A stretch of DNA of 64,000 nucleotides from Trileptium ribeirensis. Lineage: Eukaryota > Nematoda > Enoplea > Enoplida > Thoracostomopsidae. The notes beneath the pieces are model-generated. The model was not told where the DNA came from. It did not search any database and saw only the letters and a list, made by a program, of their open reading frames with translations. The stretch spans positions 51,401 through 115,400 of the forward strand of contig JASANE010000631.1 in assembly GCA_030248225.1 (NCBI GenBank), in the 5' to 3' direction. How positions within the stretch are numbered: the first letter of the stretch is position 1; every line of letters begins with the position of its first letter. Positions 61,001 through 64,000 of this stretch are shown piece by piece. The translations under genes were made by a program, and so were the position numbers.

Positions 61001-64000
61001 CTGTTAATTCTGTGACCATGGCTATATACATTATTCGATTTTAGTAAATTTAACATTTTTGGTCGCGATCACTATCAGGCTAATGGTCTGGCTTAAAATA
61101 TCAACGGCCTCCCATCCCCATACGGTCGTAATTTTGAGACTTTAACGATAAAATGACTGGTCGTCTTCCGGCCAGGGTCCCATGGTCTGTTTGCTGAGTC
61201 CTCGGCTAGCACCTATCACTGTTCACTTAACCAAGCAAATAACAAATCCAAATTTGAATCTATTCTCGACCATTCCGCAAGGGGCGCTCAAGCTAAGATC
61301 CGCATGACGTTTTACATGTCGTGTACATAAACCGGGCAAGACAACTGCAGGACATAACAACCACCAAGGCTAATAAGCAAAATTAAGCACAAACATTAAT
61401 AAGCGGAATGGTAATAAGCAGACGCTCAATAGGTAACACGGCAATGAATGAAATATTAATAAACGGCACAGCATATCAACGAGGACCTTGGAATCACAGT
61501 CATTCTTGTGACCTCTGTCGAAGCAAGCCCGCAACCGAACCCTACGGGCAAAGTCTCTCAGGCCTTTTTCTAATTGGGGTTCTAGTATAAGGCCTGTTTA
61601 AACAACATAAAACGCAGCATAAAGCGAAGTAAAAGCAGACATGCAATGGCAATTCATGACATAAGCAAAAATACGCGCACAAAATGTTAATATGCAACGT
61701 AACAACGTTGTTAATGTGACTATGGCACCATGCAACACACTATCCTTATGTAAATTTCATTCCCACAAGCCTTATGGGGTGCGCCGAGGCACCGTTAGAA
61801 AGTTGGTACATCGTGGTCTTGTTCAGTTTGAGATGCATTTGAGTGGTTCTAACACCAAAATCCTGCAAGACATCCGTAACGGGCCGGAACGGTCCTGTTA
61901 CATATATTGGTTATTTTTGTCACACCCGCTAGCTGTGATGTTGTTTTCGTATTTGTCTGTGTACGATAAGCATCGTTATCCGCAGTAACTTGGAAATGAC
62001 ATCATACTCAATCCAATTGCGTTAATATATTTTATTATTTTATTAATAGGTCTAATTTTCAGTATCGGACGTTGGGACATTGTCGCCGAATCTCCCTCCA
62101 AAAGCGGCGATCGACCTGCGGTACGGGACTAGTGGTTAATGCTATTCTGCCAAACGGCGCTGTGAAATTGGCGGCTCAATACAGCTGTTAAATAATAATA
62201 GCTATTAAGACTAAACATTGTCGTGGGATAAGATACAAAAAATACTGCAGTACGTAATATCACATATATGGATCGGTCATGGTGCTGTGAAAAAGTTAAT
62301 ACGCATTATGCAGAGCTTAAGCCGCTGCACAGAAAAATTGTGTGACTATTGATAGAGCTCAACTATATGGATTGAACTAGTTTGTCCTATATAGTATCTT
62401 TGGGATTGTGCCCATTTCCTATCAACCCCCTTTCCCCTACCGGAAATATAATATGGAAGAGAGACATCATCTGATCTTAATCGCTCGAAACACTGTCCCA
62501 CACGACTGCGGGGTGAATGTATTTTTATTGTTTGGCGCATGTTTTTTGCGCGTTTTCTTCTTCACTCGCTTTGCGAGCTTTCTTAAGGCATCGAGCAATA
62601 GGTCCTATATAAGTTAGTCGTTCGCGTGCGCACAATCCGGATTCTGTTCATCGCGCCCGCTTAGGTTTGTCAAATACTTACAGGTAAACTAATTTGAGCC
62701 TTAAAGGACTAATTAGACTTATAAGTGGATTGATAAAGATTATTTGATAAAGTGTCTTTCTATGTTAAGGGTACAGAAAATAAAAGCCAATGTGGGTTAA
62801 GGGATCTGCGCCTTTGTAATATGTTCTATACTTAGTTTCATATGCACAGTTGTACACTAATGTTCTTCTCGCCCTGAGCTCAGGCTTTAAACGGGTAAGC
62901 AGACGGTTTTGCGTCATAGCAGGAATAGTAATAAAACATTCACAAAATTCAATTATTTTTCTTACAAAACGTTAACTTTTGCATTATCAGTTGTCTCACC
63001 ATTTCGTTGCCGTCCGTTTAGCAGCTGTGTCTCTTTCGTATTAATATGAGGTATTTGTATGGCTTTAATGTTGTTCGCACGAATTAATGACTGCTTCGGA
63101 GCTTTAGGCTTACAATTATTTCAACTGAGTAACTGCGTGTAGCAGCATTTTGCAATTACTTATTCTGTTCATTTGGAAAAATATGATATGCTTATTAGCA
63201 CACTGGCCTAGATGCTAACTTTGGCTGGCCCGTTTTCACCTTTACATTGGCCGTCTCGCACTTTTAATTATTAGCCACGTATTAATATTACACATACAAA
63301 CACCAAATATAAATTTAAAGTGTGCGACTATTGTTAGTTTGATGTCGTTACCACATTACTAATATATAGTATCTGATATGTTAAATACATTTTTCGCATA
63401 TGTTAAAGACAAGAATGCTTTAGAATGTTTCTAGTTGACATATATACATATTTTGTGATGTAAAACAGACATGCTACTTTGATTTGTCTGAAAGAGTAAA
63501 TCAAACCATTCCGGGTGTTTTCTAGAATCGCACGAGCCCACGTCTGCCTAACCATAAGGTGGTTCAGGCTTAGGTTTAAGCAACAAGTAAAAGCAACTTG
63601 GATCTTTACATTGATGATGTAAAGTGCTAAGATTTCAGATGGGATGGTATGTTGGCCGTTTGGTTTGTTCCTTCAAGATACAATTAATTTAACAACTTCG
63701 CATTCAAAATTAAGGAAAAATTTCTCTTTTTAAAGAAACGGCTATCGTTATTTAGCGTCATGGTCTAAAGAAAACAGATAACTTGCTAAATAAGATGGCA
63801 ACATGATGAAGTGATACACGGCTTATCAACCTCTACCGTCACTGATCATCCAGAACCAATACATTAAGCGTTACGTATCTGATTAAAATAATTATTACGC
63901 TCAAACTGCGCGCCTTTAAAAATCTCTGAAGATGTAACAAGTTTTCAAATCATTTTGAAACTTTAATTTTATCAACACCAAACTACGTAAAAATTCTCAC
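61001..64000. other. AT-rich flank without recognised gene
   Basis: 61350-61440 repeats AATAAGC several times (near 61372, 61399, 61413) without clear period. CTCGCTTTGCGAG at 62567-62579 is a perfect-stem hairpin. Frames are short and unconvincing. Confidence 0.35.

Noticed and set aside
1..64000. CRISPR arrays, rRNA genes, bacterial operons
   Set aside because: No regular spacer-repeat arrays, no rRNA-like sequence and no bacterial gene organisation were seen.

Overview
The window is AT-rich metazoan-type nuclear DNA that is almost entirely transposon graveyard. There are no operons, Shine-Dalgarno starts or long uninterrupted genes. Instead there are decayed retroelements and DNA transposons, degenerate and tandem repeats, AT-rich spacer, and a few short open frames bounded by GT/AG that look like exons. 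The mix (a gag-plus-env LTR element, CR1/L2-like LINE tails, hAT, Merlin, Jerky/Tigger-like and Tc1/mariner-like DNA elements) fits an invertebrate such as an arthropod or nematode, but I cannot name the species. Most coding relics carry stops and one-base frame changes, so either the copies are old or the assembly has small indel errors.

Layout. 1-3534: a minus-strand LTR element with gag and env-like frames but no pol between them, interrupted by a 5'-truncated plus-strand LINE and followed on the right by a short tandem repeat and a candidate 216-bp LTR. 3690-6025: a ~350-bp tandem repeat; its second unit is split by a complete hAT element (4175-5743) with an 8-bp target duplication, and the first unit preserves the empty site. 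6026-10915: no gene recognised. 10915-11794: 3' end of a second LINE, minus strand. 13000-15500 and 20420-21180: two copies of a dispersed repeat; the first is interrupted by a Merlin element (13706-15116) with 228-bp inverted ends and a perfect 9-bp target duplication. 22669-23511, 41413-41627 and 49872-50608: three members of one family of small inverted-repeat elements with ends like CATACATGCT, two of them with 8-bp target duplications. 28076-29560: dead Jerky/Tigger-like transposase. 33499-34926: Tc1/mariner-like element with an internal 146-bp duplication. 35789-37631: cluster of TGASTCA sites. 38032-40580: two sets of tandem repeats. 45146-46091: cluster of a TGTTCGCGAACA palindrome. 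48250-54124: candidate exons of an unidentified plus-strand host gene. 56000-61000: a GC-richer mosaic of unassigned repeats. 61000-64000: AT-rich sequence without recognised genes.

The mobile elements do not work together; they are a stratigraphy of insertions. The least explained features are the two homotypic palindrome clusters and the gag-env element without pol.
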